This document shows positions 9,241 through 17,054 of a DNA stretch of 64,000 nt, piece by piece. This DNA comes from Burkholderiales bacterium (GTDB lineage Bacteria; Pseudomonadota; Gammaproteobacteria; Burkholderiales; UBA6910), in contig BPKG01000001.1 in NCBI GenBank assembly GCA_026005015.1, positions 1,554,501 through 1,618,500 on the forward strand, given 5' to 3'. Made by a program: the position numbers and the translations under genes. Each line of letters begins with the position of its first letter. Position 1 is the first letter of the stretch. Below the pieces are notes generated by a model, which worked only from the letters and a program-made list of their open reading frames with translations, ran no database searches and had not been told where the DNA came from.

Positions 9241-9792
9241 AGCCGGGGGTCGCGGCTTTTCCTGTTGGCGGCGGCGCTCGCTCTTGTCGCAGGCTGCGCC
9301 GTGCCTCCGCTCGGCGAGGGCGAGCGGCCGGAGCCGGTCATCCCCGGCCTCACCCGCCCCGTCAGCGACGTGGAGGCGTTGCTCGACTACTACGAGCGCT
9401 TGACGAAACTCCAGGGACAGGAGCTGGCCAAAGAGTACGAGCGGGTCCGGCAAACCTACGCCAGGGCCCGCAGCGACTATAACCGGCTCCAGCTCGCGCT
9501 CCACGGCGCGCTGCCCGGAGCGGGCCCGGAAGATCAGATCCAGAGCCTGAACCTCCTGGAGCCCCTGGTGAAGTCGAACGACCAGAGAAACGGCGACCTG
9601 CGGCGGCTCGCCCTGCTGCTGCACGGCCTGATCCAGGAGCACCGGCGGCTCGCGGAAGGCTTGAACGCGGCCAGCCAGAAGGCCAAGGAAGAACAAAAGC
9701 GCGCCGAGGACCTGCAGCAGAAGCTCGACGCCATCAAGAGCATCGAAAAGAACCTGATCGAGCGCGAACAGCAGATGCGCAAGCAGCGATGA
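9237..9792 (+). CDS. qseG: QseG/YfhG-like outer-membrane lipoprotein, start region frameshifted
   Basis: Lies between glrK and glrR, where enterobacteria encode the lipoprotein QseG that helps GlrK signalling. Read from GTG 9237, overlapping the glrK stop, the frame breaks at a five-G run (9245-9249). With four G's it would begin MKPGSRLFLLAAALALVAGC, a textbook lipoprotein signal with a positive n-region, and give 184 residues. As written, translation must start at TTG 9265 with a shortened, uncharged signal. The mature part is a long helical, coiled-coil-like protein of Glu, Lys, Gln and Leu. A sequencing indel is the simplest explanation. Confidence 0.72.
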
Positions 9793-11153
9793 CCAGCATT
9801 CCCCAGCGCATCCTGGTGGTGGACGACGATCCCGGCATCCTGCGGCTGCTCACCCTGCGGCTGCAGTCGGCAGGCTACGCCGTCACCTCGGTGGAGAGCG
9901 CCGAAAAAGCCCTCTCGGCCATCGAGGCGGCCCGGCCCAATCTGGTGATCACCGACCTGCGCATGGGCGGCATGGACGGCATGGCCCTGTTCGACGCCTT
10001 GCACCGGGCGCACCCGACCCTGCCGGTGATCATTCTCACCGCCCACGGCACCATTCCCGACGCGGTGGCGGCCACCAAGCGCGGTGTGTTCGGCTACCTC
10101 ACCAAGCCGTTCGAGGCCCAAGAGCTGCTGGAACAGGTGGCGAAAGCGCTCAGCGTCTCCGGCGGTGTTTCCGCCGGTACCTCCGCCCTGGGCGATCGGG
10201 AGTGGCGCAGCGAAATCATCACCTGCAGCCCTCTGATGGAGGACCTGCTGGCCCAGGCCCGACTGGTGGCGGCGGGAGACGCCAGCGTGTTCATCCAGGG
10301 CGAGTCCGGCAGCGGCAAGGAACTGCTCGCCCGGGCCATCCACAAGGCCAGCGCCCGGGCCCAGGCGCCCTTCGTCGCGGTCAACTGCGGCGCGATTCCC
10401 GAACAGCTCCTGGAATCCGAGCTGTTCGGCCATGTGAAGGGCGCCTTCACCGGCGCCACCCGCGACCACAGCGGACTGTTCCAGGCGGCCCACCAGGGCA
10501 CCCTGTTCCTGGACGAGATCGGCGACATGCCCCTCACCCTGCAGGTGAAGCTGCTGCGGGTGCTGGAAGACAAGCAGGTGCGCCCGGTGGGGTCCACCCG
10601 CAGCATCCCGGTGGACGTGCGCATCATTTCCGCCACCCATCGGGATCTGGAGGCCCTCAAGAACACGGGCAACTTCCGCCAGGACCTGTACTACCGGCTG
10701 AACGTGGTCTCCCTCACGGTCCCTTCGCTCGCGCAACGGCGCGAAGACATCCCGCTCCTTGCCACCTACTTCCTGCACCGCCTGGCGAACAAGTACCGCA
10801 AGGCGGTGGCCGCTTTCGCCCCCGAGGCGATGGAGCTCCTGGCCCAGGCCTCCTGGCCCGGCAACGTGCGGCAATTGCAGAACGTGGTGGAGCAGACGGT
10901 GGCCCTCGCCACCAGCCCCATCATCCCCGCCACCCTGGTGCAGAACGCCATTCAGCACGAGCAGGACGAAATCACCTCTTTCGAGGTGGCGCGCACCCGT
11001 TTCGAGCGGGAATACCTGGCGCGGCTGCTCAAGATCACCGGCGGCAACGTGAGCCAGGCGGCCAAGCTGGCGAAGCGCAACCGCACGGAGTTCTACAAGC
11101 TGTTGCAACGCCTGCAGCTCGACCCGGCCCTGTTCAAGCGGCCCAGGGACTGA
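9789..11153 (+). CDS. glrR: Sigma-54-dependent response regulator GlrR
   Basis: A 454-residue NtrC-family activator. The receiver domain (1-120) has acidic DDD near 12, phosphoacceptor Asp in VITDLRMGG near 56 and Lys in TKPFE. The AAA+ domain has GESGSGKELLARAI near 174, the sigma-54 contact loop GAFTGAT near 222, LFLDEIGDM and RQDLYYRLN. The C-terminal helix-turn-helix includes GGNVSQAAKLAKRNRTEFYKL. It overlaps the preceding gene by ATGA. A site matching the known GlrR operator pattern and a sigma-54 promoter lie just downstream. Confidence 0.93.
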   Translation: MTSIPQRILVVDDDPGILRLLTLRLQSAGYAVTSVESAEKALSAIEAARPNLVITDLRMGGMDGMALFDALHRAHPTLPVIILTAHGTIPDAVAATKRGVFGYLTKPFEAQELLEQVAKALSVSGGVSAGTSALGDREWRSEIITCSPLMEDLLAQARLVAAGDASVFIQGESGSGKELLARAIHKASARAQAPFVAVNCGAIPEQLLESELFGHVKGAFTGATRDHSGLFQAAHQGTLFLDEIGDMPLTLQVKLLRVLEDKQVRPVGSTRSIPVDVRIISATHRDLEALKNTGNFRQDLYYRLNVVSLTVPSLAQRREDIPLLATYFLHRLANKYRKAVAAFAPEAMELLAQASWPGNVRQLQNVVEQTVALATSPIIPATLVQNAIQHEQDEITSFEVARTRFEREYLARLLKITGGNVSQAAKLAKRNRTEFYKLLQRLQLDPALFKRPRD

Positions 11154-11269
11154 GCCGTCCACCCCGTCCGGCAATTCCGGGAAGGACTCTTTGCGTCCGG
11201 CCCGTCGTTGGCCGGCGACTTTAAAAACATGCTCTAAGTCAGCGTGTTACAAGAGATTTGCGGTTGCGC

Positions 11270-11287
11270 TGTCGCTGATCGACGACA
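11270..11287 (+). promoter_or_regulatory. Predicted GlrR binding site (TGTC-N10-GACA)
   Basis: The sequence TGTC, ten bases, then GACA fits the inverted repeat described for GlrR at the enterobacterial glmY/glmZ promoters. It lies about 110 bases before the transcription start expected from the sigma-54 promoter at 11365-11380, a normal enhancer distance, and directly after glrR itself. Only one perfect copy was found here. Confidence 0.65.
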
Positions 11288-11364
11288 GTTCTCCGCTTTG
11301 GTCCCGCCAGAAAATTCCGCCCTTTTAAGACTAACTTAATGATTGTTAAAAAAATGCTCCCCCT

Positions 11365-11380
11365 TGGCACGCCCCTTGCC
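11365..11380 (+). promoter_or_regulatory. Sigma-54 (-24/-12) promoter
   Basis: TGGCACG-CCCC-TTGCC closely matches the RpoN consensus TGGCACG-N4-TTGCW, with GG and GC exactly ten bases apart. It would drive the CsbD-like gene at 11441 and probably the glycine-zipper gene behind it. An AT-rich tract resembling an IHF site (about 11331-11355) lies between it and the GlrR-type site, as is common at such promoters. Confidence 0.82.
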
Positions 11381-11440
11381 ATAGCTTGGTGGCTGGAAGC
11401 CTGCGAGGCGCCAGCAATTGGGATCAGGGAGCACCAAAAA

Positions 11441-11662
11441 ATGGCCATCGACGTCCTAAATAGCAATTGGAAAGAAATCCGCGCCCATGCCAAGCAGTGG
11501 TGGGGCGAGCTGACCGAAGACGACCTGGATGAGGTGGAAGGCCGGCGCGATCGGCTGATCGATCTGCTGCAGCAGCGTTACGGCCATACCCGCGAGGAAG
11601 CGGAGGTGGACGTGGAACGCTTCCTGGTGCGGGCCAGCAGCTTCATTCGACCCAATCACTGA
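11441..11662 (+). CDS. CsbD-like stress protein
   Basis: A 73-residue acidic protein with the CsbD fold signature: NWKEIRAHAKQWWGELT near the start, then DDLDEVEGRRDRLIDLLQQR and YGHTREEAEVDVE. The family is induced by general stress in many bacteria and its biochemical role is unknown. The internal ATG at 11441 was chosen over an upstream in-frame start because it gives the standard CsbD N-terminus and follows a GGGAGC ribosome site. It is the first gene after the sigma-54 promoter, so GlrR probably controls it. Confidence 0.85.
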   Translation: MAIDVLNSNWKEIRAHAKQWWGELTEDDLDEVEGRRDRLIDLLQQRYGHTREEAEVDVERFLVRASSFIRPNH

Positions 11663-11714
11663 AAAGTCGCGGCAAGGCACGGCTTCCGGAGGCAAGAGGG
11701 GCAATGGGGGCGAC

Positions 11715-12290
11715 ATGGTGAACAACAACAGCAGCCTGCTTTACCCATTGATGATCATCGCGGCGATGGCGGTGATCCTGTTCAGCGTCGTGGGCATCGC
11801 CACCATGACGGGTCACCTGCCCGCGGCCTTCTCGGAAGTCCAGGAAGGGCAGGCGACGAGCAGGACGAACGCGGCGGCGAGGCCGGACGCGCCGAAGCCG
11901 GCCGCTGCCGCCAGGACGGCGGCGGCGCCTGCGCCCGTCGCGAGGGCGGCCCCCTGCCCGGACTGCGGCGTGGTCGAGTCCGTCACGGCTTCCGAGGTCA
12001 AGGGACAGCCGTCCGGGGTGGGCATGGTGGCCGGCGGTGTCACCGGCGGGGTGATCGGTAACCAGATCGGCGGCGGCAGCGGCCGTACCATCGCCACTAT
12101 CGTGGGCGCGGCGGGAGGCGCTTACGTGGGCAACGAAATCGAGAAAAACGCGAAGAAAACCACAGTTTACCGGATCACGGTGCGCATGGACGACGGTACC
12201 ACCCGCACCTTGACTCAAGAGACGCCGCCTGGATTCGGTATCGGCGAAAAGGTGCGCATCGTGGATGGGCGCCTGGTGGCAAGAGGTTGA
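11715..12290 (+). CDS. Glycine-zipper 2TM membrane protein (SlyB/17-kDa antigen-like)
   Basis: A 191-residue protein with an N-terminal membrane anchor (residues 10-31), an Ala/Pro-rich linker, and a glycine-zipper stretch (GMVAGGVTGGVIGNQIGGG, then VGAAGGAYVGNEIEK) near 97-140. A small C-terminal beta domain contains YRITVRMDDGT. Such proteins sit in the envelope and often respond to envelope stress. It lies 52 bases after the CsbD-like gene in the same direction, so both may be read from the sigma-54 promoter. A clear terminator follows. Confidence 0.83.
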   Translation: MVNNNSSLLYPLMIIAAMAVILFSVVGIATMTGHLPAAFSEVQEGQATSRTNAAARPDAPKPAAAARTAAAPAPVARAAPCPDCGVVESVTASEVKGQPSGVGMVAGGVTGGVIGNQIGGGSGRTIATIVGAAGGAYVGNEIEKNAKKTTVYRITVRMDDGTTRTLTQETPPGFGIGEKVRIVDGRLVARG

Positions 12291-12392
12291 GGCTACTTAG
12301 GTAAAAGGCACCTGCAGGGAACTCAAGGCAAGCGAAAGGAATCCCAGCACGCAGAAGCGATTCTTCGGCGAAGACAAGGAACCCCCAAGTTG

Positions 12393-12426
12393 GCCCGCTA
12401 TTTTCTCCTCCGGCGGGCTTTTTTTT
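12393..12426 (+). terminator. Rho-independent terminator
   Basis: Stem GCCCGC / GCGGGC with a 14-base loop, followed directly by eight T's. It closes the CsbD-like/glycine-zipper unit. Confidence 0.8.
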
Positions 12427-12478
12427 GGAGCGTCAATGGACGCCCGCGCGGTGCGCGGCTGCTAACCCGGAGTCACCC

Positions 12479-12727
12479 ATGAAAGCCTTGCGCTTTTTCA
12501 TTCTCGTGAACGTCGCCCTGCTCGCCGCCGGGTGCGCCGCGACCCAGCCGAGTCGTCCCAATGTGAACTTGTCCGGCTATCCGCCGGCCTTCCAGGAAGG
12601 TTATGCCGACGGCTGCCACAGCGCCCGAACCCTGATCGGCGTGCGCAAGGACGAGGCCCGTTTCAAGAACGACAGCCTCTACGCCCAGGGCTGGCGGGAC
12701 GGCTACGACATCTGCAGTAAGCGCTGA
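12479..12727 (+). CDS. Small predicted lipoprotein
   Basis: An 82-residue protein with a signal peptide MKALRFFILVNVALLAAGC and lipobox AAGC. The mature part has a motif-like YPPAFQEGYADGCHSAR and ends AQGWRDGYDICSKR, with two cysteines (in GCHS and DICS) that could form a disulfide. Paired EGYADGC and WRDGYDIC segments suggest an internal repeat. Function unknown. It begins after a strong terminator and so has its own promoter. Confidence 0.75.
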   Translation: MKALRFFILVNVALLAAGCAATQPSRPNVNLSGYPPAFQEGYADGCHSARTLIGVRKDEARFKNDSLYAQGWRDGYDICSKR

Positions 12728-12798
12728 TTTTCACCCAGGAGTCTTTCCACCACCGGGACCGGCCAGGCCGTACAATCTCGGCCCTGGGGGTAAAAACC

Positions 12799-13410
12799 GT
12801 GAACGAGGGGCTCTACGCCATCGGGCTGTGCGCGGTGGCAGTCAACGCGGCCACCGGCGTGCTGGAAGCCGGAAGGAAGCCCATCGACCTTTTCGGCATG
12901 GTGGTGGTGGCGCTCGCCGCGGCCCTGGGCGGAGGCACGCTCCGGGACCTGCTGCTGGATCGCCCGGTGTTCTGGATCGCCGATGTCTCATACCTGTGGA
13001 CCGCCGTGGCCGCCGGGCTCGCCACGTTCGTCCTGGTGAGGCGCCTGCGGCTGCCCCTCAACCTGTTCCTCATTCCCGACGCGCTGGGGCTCGCCTTGTT
13101 CACCGTGCTCGGCACTCAGATCGCCCTGGCCATGGAGATGGACGGGTTCGTGGCCAGCTTGATGGGGGTCATCACCGGTGTCTTCGGCGGGGTGCTGCGG
13201 GACGTCCTGTGCAACGAGGTGCCGTTGGTGTTCGGCGGCGAGCTTTACGCGACGGCGGCCTGGGCCGGCGCTCTGCTGCTGGTGGCCTTGAACCACTTCG
13301 GCATAGACGCCAACGCTTCCGCGGCCCTGGCCACCGCAGCCGTTCTGGCCCTGCGCCTGGCGGCGATCCGCTGGCGCATCCGGCTGCCCATCTTCGTCGC
13401 CAGGCGCTAG
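12799..13410 (+). CDS. Trimeric intracellular cation channel family protein (UPF0126, YicG/YadS-like)
   Basis: A 203-residue integral membrane protein with about seven hydrophobic segments forming two homologous halves. The family hallmark GGGTLRDLLL near residue 50 recurs as GGVLRDVLCNEVPL near 135, each containing the conserved Gly-Gly/Arg-Asp. Bacterial relatives form trimeric channels; glycine transport has been suggested for some. The GTG start at 12799 is used. Standalone gene; convergent with the DUF456 gene. Confidence 0.85.
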   Translation: MNEGLYAIGLCAVAVNAATGVLEAGRKPIDLFGMVVVALAAALGGGTLRDLLLDRPVFWIADVSYLWTAVAAGLATFVLVRRLRLPLNLFLIPDALGLALFTVLGTQIALAMEMDGFVASLMGVITGVFGGVLRDVLCNEVPLVFGGELYATAAWAGALLLVALNHFGIDANASAALATAAVLALRLAAIRWRIRLPIFVARR

Positions 13411-13451
13411 CTGTGACGGTTCGAGGGCCGCTCCACCCTGTGCCGGATCTT

Positions 13452-13931
13452 CTATATCAAGTAAGCGGTCACGAACACGCCCACCATGGTGAACGCCAGG
13501 GCGAGCTTCGCCAGGGTGCCGAGCAGGAGCCCTACCCAGGTTCCGATTCCGGCGCGGGCGGCCCGGCTCCAGTCGCTGCGGGTGAGATATTCGCCGATCA
13601 CCGCGCCGACGAAGGGTCCCAGCAACAGACCGGGCAGGCCGAAGAACACGCCCACCACGGTGCCGACGGCGGCGCCCGCCACCGCCCGGGCGCTCGCGCC
13701 GACCCGCTCCGCCCCCAAGGCGCTCGCCACCAGGTCCACGAGGACCGCCGCCAGGGTGAGTGCCGCCAGGACGGCCACGGTGACGACGCTGACATGCTGA
13801 AAATCGTCCATCCAGGCGGCGAGCAGCAGGGCGGCAAAGACCAGGGGAACGCCCGGCAGCCCGGGGAGCACGGTGCCGAGAAGGCCTGCCACCACCAGGG
13901 CGATCACCAGAAGCCAGAGCCAGACGTTCAC
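13452..13931 (-). CDS. DUF456 family membrane protein
   Basis: A 159-residue very hydrophobic protein with four or five membrane segments. The N-terminal GLLGTVLPGLPGVPLVF is the DUF456 signature, and the glycine-rich GLPGLLLGPFVGAVIGEY near 100 is the second conserved block. Function unknown. It lies downstream of the Sel1-repeat gene on the same strand. Confidence 0.85.
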   Translation of the reverse strand: MNVWLWLLVIALVVAGLLGTVLPGLPGVPLVFAALLLAAWMDDFQHVSVVTVAVLAALTLAAVLVDLVASALGAERVGASARAVAGAAVGTVVGVFFGLPGLLLGPFVGAVIGEYLTRSDWSRAARAGIGTWVGLLLGTLAKLALAFTMVGVFVTAYLI

Positions 13932-13980
13932 CGCAGGACGCCCCGACTCACGACGCTGCGCTCAATCCATGCAGCGGGAA

Positions 13981-14751
13981 TCACCACCCGTACGGATAGC
14001 CCCAGGGATAGGGGCCGAAACCGATCCCGTAGGACCACCCCCGATGCCATGGCCGGTCGTGACGGTCCAACCAGACGTGGGTGCCCCAATAATCCTGCCA
14101 TGCGCGCCGGTACGCCTCGGCCTGGGCTTCCGCTTCACGCCGCGCTTGTTCCGCCGCCTGGAAGCGGCGCTCCTCCTGGAGGACGCCCTCGGCGCGCCGG
14201 CGCCACTCGGCGGCGCGCTCCGGATCCCGGGGGACACCGAAGCCTTCTTCGTAGATCCTCGCGAGCCGCTGCTGCGCTTCGAGCAGTCCTGCCTCGGCGG
14301 CGCGCCGGTACCAGCCCAGGGCTTGCTCCATGTGCCCCTCCCGCTCCCTGAGGCGGGCGAGGGCGAGGGCCGCGTTGGGGTGCCCCTGCTCTGCGGCGCG
14401 CTCGAACCAGCGGGCCGCCCGATCCGGGTCGAGGGGGGCGCCGCGGCCCTGGGCGTACATCTCGCCCACGGCGAACTGGGCAGCCACGTCGCCCAATTCC
14501 GCAGCCCGCTCTTTCCACTCCAGCGCCCGCGCCGGGTCCGGCGCCACGCCACGTCCCCGGGCGTACAGGTCTCCCAGCAGCCAGGCCGCGCGGGCATCGC
14601 CTCTCTCCGCCGCCGCCGCAAACCCGCGTTCCGCCGCAGCGTAGTCTCCGCCCACGTAAGCACGCCAGGCGTCTTCGAAGGCCGCTGCCGCCGGCGCCGT
14701 AATGGCAAATCCGACTACCAAGAGAAATGCTTTCGCGTACCTCGTGCTCAT
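13981..14751 (-). CDS. Secreted Sel1-repeat (TPR-like) protein
   Basis: A 256-residue protein with a cleavable signal peptide (MSTRYAKAFLLVVGF..APAAAA). At least four Sel1-like repeats follow; AAWLLGDLYARGRGVAPD, AAQFAVGEMYAQGRGAPLD and AQQRLARIYEEGFGVPRD show the pattern most clearly. After an Ala/Glu/Arg helix the C-terminus is rich in Trp, Tyr, Gly and Pro and ends GYPYGW. A longer in-frame start exists at 14796, but this ATG gives a proper signal peptide. Sel1 proteins act as scaffolds; the partner is unknown. Confidence 0.82.
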   Translation of the reverse strand: MSTRYAKAFLLVVGFAITAPAAAAFEDAWRAYVGGDYAAAERGFAAAAERGDARAAWLLGDLYARGRGVAPDPARALEWKERAAELGDVAAQFAVGEMYAQGRGAPLDPDRAARWFERAAEQGHPNAALALARLREREGHMEQALGWYRRAAEAGLLEAQQRLARIYEEGFGVPRDPERAAEWRRRAEGVLQEERRFQAAEQARREAEAQAEAYRRAWQDYWGTHVWLDRHDRPWHRGWSYGIGFGPYPWGYPYGW

Positions 14752-14925
14752 TGCTGCACCCGCCTTGCGCCGGTTCTGGACCCTGCCGCAGTCCATGTTC
14801 CGGCGTTTTCAGTCTAGCACAGGCGCGCTCGCCCCTTGCCCGATCCGCCGCCCGCTCTGCTCTTCGCCGAATGGCAACCGCCCATGACCTTTCGCGGTGC
14901 CGCGGCTCGCGCGTATCGGATGCTT

Positions 14926-15702
14926 CTAGCCTTCCGAAGAAAGGATCGAATCCAGGAACTGCCGGGTGCGCGGCTCCTGGGGATCGCGGAAGATCCGCTC
15001 TGGCGAGCCGTCTTCCAGGATGCGGCCCTGATCGAAGAACAGCACCCGGTCGGACGAGCGCTCGGCGAATTTCATGTGATGGGTGACGATCAGCATGGTC
15101 ATGCGCCTTCCCCGGGCGAGCTCGTCCAGGAGCCGCAGAATCCCGCCCACCAGCTCGGGATCGAGGGCCGAGGTGATCTCGTCGAACAGCATGATCTCGG
15201 GCTCCATCGCCAGCGCCCGGGCGATCGCGACCCGCTGCTTCTGGCCGCCGGAAAGCTCTGCCGGATAGGCGTTGCGCTTGTCGGCGAGGCCCACCCGTTC
15301 GAGCTGCGCGACTCCCAGGGCTTCGGCCTCGGCGCGACTCAAACGCCGCACGCGCATCGGCGCCTCGATCACGTTGGCGAGCGCCGTCATGTGGGGAAAC
15401 AGATTGAAGTGCTGGAACACCATGCCCACCTTGCCCCGCAGGCGGCGCACGTGGCGCTCGTCGGCCTGCACCTCGCGGCTGTTGCACACCGTGGTCCATA
15501 ACGGCTCGCCCATGATCTCGATGCGCCCAGCGTCGGGCCGGTCCAGGGCCATCAGCAGCCGCAGCAACGTGGACTTGCCCGAACCGCTGGGGCCGATGAC
15601 GGCCACCGTCTGGCCGGTCGGCATCTCCAAGTCCACGCCCCGGAGCACCTCCAACTCGCCGTAGCGCTTCTTCACGCCCTCGAGGCGAACCGCCACCCTC
15701 AT
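14926..15702 (-). CDS. ehuA: Ectoine/hydroxyectoine ABC transporter, ATPase EhuA
   Basis: A 258-residue cytoplasmic ATPase of the polar amino acid uptake family. It has Walker A GPSGSGKST near 38, the signature LSGGQKQRVAIARAL near 155, Walker B IMLFDEITSALDP and switch His in VTHHM. The ATG overlaps the ehuD stop by four bases, so it is the last gene of the ectR-ectABCD-ehuBCDA transcript. The ectoine assignment rests on EhuB and on the operon; the ATPase alone would be called GlnQ-type. Confidence 0.88.
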   Translation of the reverse strand: MRVAVRLEGVKKRYGELEVLRGVDLEMPTGQTVAVIGPSGSGKSTLLRLLMALDRPDAGRIEIMGEPLWTTVCNSREVQADERHVRRLRGKVGMVFQHFNLFPHMTALANVIEAPMRVRRLSRAEAEALGVAQLERVGLADKRNAYPAELSGGQKQRVAIARALAMEPEIMLFDEITSALDPELVGGILRLLDELARGRRMTMLIVTHHMKFAERSSDRVLFFDQGRILEDGSPERIFRDPQEPRTRQFLDSILSSEG

Positions 15703-16367
15703 CCCGTTCTCCCCAGGGCAGCGGCAAGCTGTCGTTCCAGGGCGCGAACGCCCGCCGCCGCGACAAGGCTGACCGCCAGAAACAGCACGCCCACCAGGGT
15801 GAGCGGCTCCGTATAGCGGAACGTCTCGGCGCCGATCACCTTAGCGGTTTGCAGCAGCTCTAGCACAGTGATGGCGGAGAGCAGGGGCGTATCCTTGAAC
15901 ATGGCGATGAGGTAGTTGCCCAAGGCCGGTACCACCGGCGGAATCGCCTGGGGGATCACGACCCGGATGTACGTCTGCATTCGGCTCATGTTCAGCGCCG
16001 CCGCCGCTTCCCACTGGCCCCGGGGCACCCCGTCGAGCCCGGCCCGGTAGACTTCGGAACAGTAAGCGCCGTAATGCAAGCCGAGGGCCAGTACCCCGGT
16101 GGCGAAGGCCGAGAGCTGCACGCCAAAGCCGGGCAGCACGTAGAAGAGGAAATAGATCTGAACCAGCAGGGGCGTGCTGCGCACGAACTCCACGAAACCG
16201 ACAACAGGAAGCCGCACCACCGGCAGCCGCGCGCGGCGGGCGATCGCCAGAAGGAGCCCGAGGGTAAGGGCGATCAGCATGCCCCCGAGGGTCGCCTGGA
16301 CCGTGACCACCAGCGCCCGGGCGAGCCGGGGCACGATTTCCAGGGCGAAGGCCCAGTCGAAGATCAC
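15699..16367 (-). CDS. ehuD: Ectoine/hydroxyectoine ABC transporter, permease EhuD
   Basis: A 222-residue inner-membrane permease of the HisM/GlnP type with about five TM segments. It carries the EAA loop (GQWEAAAALNMSRMQTYIRVVIPQAIPP, near 130-158) that contacts the ATPase, and the N-terminal FVEFVRSTPLLVQIYFLFYVLP block. It overlaps ehuC and ehuA by four bases on each side, so it is translationally coupled. It pairs with EhuC as a heterodimeric channel. Confidence 0.86.
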   Translation of the reverse strand: MIFDWAFALEIVPRLARALVVTVQATLGGMLIALTLGLLLAIARRARLPVVRLPVVGFVEFVRSTPLLVQIYFLFYVLPGFGVQLSAFATGVLALGLHYGAYCSEVYRAGLDGVPRGQWEAAAALNMSRMQTYIRVVIPQAIPPVVPALGNYLIAMFKDTPLLSAITVLELLQTAKVIGAETFRYTEPLTLVGVLFLAVSLVAAAGVRALERQLAAALGRTG

Positions 16368-17026
16368 CGCACGCCCCCCCGCTCCAGACCCCGTGAGGCG
16401 AGAAACTCGAGCCCGCGCAGAAGCGCGGTGATCACCAGCGCGGCGCCGAAGTACATCGCCAGCACCAGGCTGAAGATCATTTCGGTCTGCAGCGTCTCGG
16501 AGCGCAGCGTCTGGGCCCGGAACGTGAGATCGGTGATGGTGATCAAGGACACCAGCGCCGTGTTCTTGAGGAGCTCGATCAGGAGGTTGCCGGCCGGGGG
16601 CAGCATGGCCGGGATTGCCTGGGGCAGGACCACGCGCGCGAGCGTCTGCCAGGGGGTGAAGCTCAACGCCGCCGCAGCCTCCCGCTGGCCTCGCGGCACC
16701 GCGAGAATGGCGCCCCGAACGACCTCGGCGCCGTACGCGCCGGTGTTCAGGGCGAGGACCAAAATTCCGACCGCCATGGCGGGCAGATTCAAGCCGAAGA
16801 GGGGCAGCACGAAATAGAACCAGAAGAGCTGCACCAGAGCGGAGGTGCCGCGGAACACTTCCACGTACGCCGTGGCCGGCCAGCGCACGGCTCGCCAGGG
16901 CGAGAGGCGCGCCAGCCCGGCGGCGAGCGCGATGGGCACAGACAACAGCGCTGCGCCCGCGGTGAGGCGCAGTGTCACCGCGAGCCCGTCCAGCAGAGGC
17001 GGGACCAGGTCCAGCACGGACGCCAT
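16364..17026 (-). CDS. ehuC: Ectoine/hydroxyectoine ABC transporter, permease EhuC
   Basis: A 220-residue HisM-type permease. It has YVEVFRGTSALVQLFWFYFVLP near 55 and the EAA loop GQREAAAALSFTPWQTLARVVLPQAIP near 120-146. The start MASVLDLVPP at 17026 was chosen because the longer in-frame extension upstream is arginine-rich and out of character for the family. It lies 28 bases after ehuB. Together with EhuD it forms the membrane channel. Confidence 0.85.
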   Translation of the reverse strand: MASVLDLVPPLLDGLAVTLRLTAGAALLSVPIALAAGLARLSPWRAVRWPATAYVEVFRGTSALVQLFWFYFVLPLFGLNLPAMAVGILVLALNTGAYGAEVVRGAILAVPRGQREAAAALSFTPWQTLARVVLPQAIPAMLPPAGNLLIELLKNTALVSLITITDLTFRAQTLRSETLQTEMIFSLVLAMYFGAALVITALLRGLEFLASRGLERGGVR

Positions 17027-17054
17027 CGTTACTCGCCAGCGCGCAGGTCCTGAC

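Noticed and set aside
9534-11174. A 546-codon minus-strand frame opposite glrR
   Set aside because: Antisense shadow; no family sequence and no ribosome site.
12828-14351. 507-codon plus-strand frame running across the TRIC and DUF456 genes
   Set aside because: Arg/Gly/Pro-rich shadow of the real genes in other frames.
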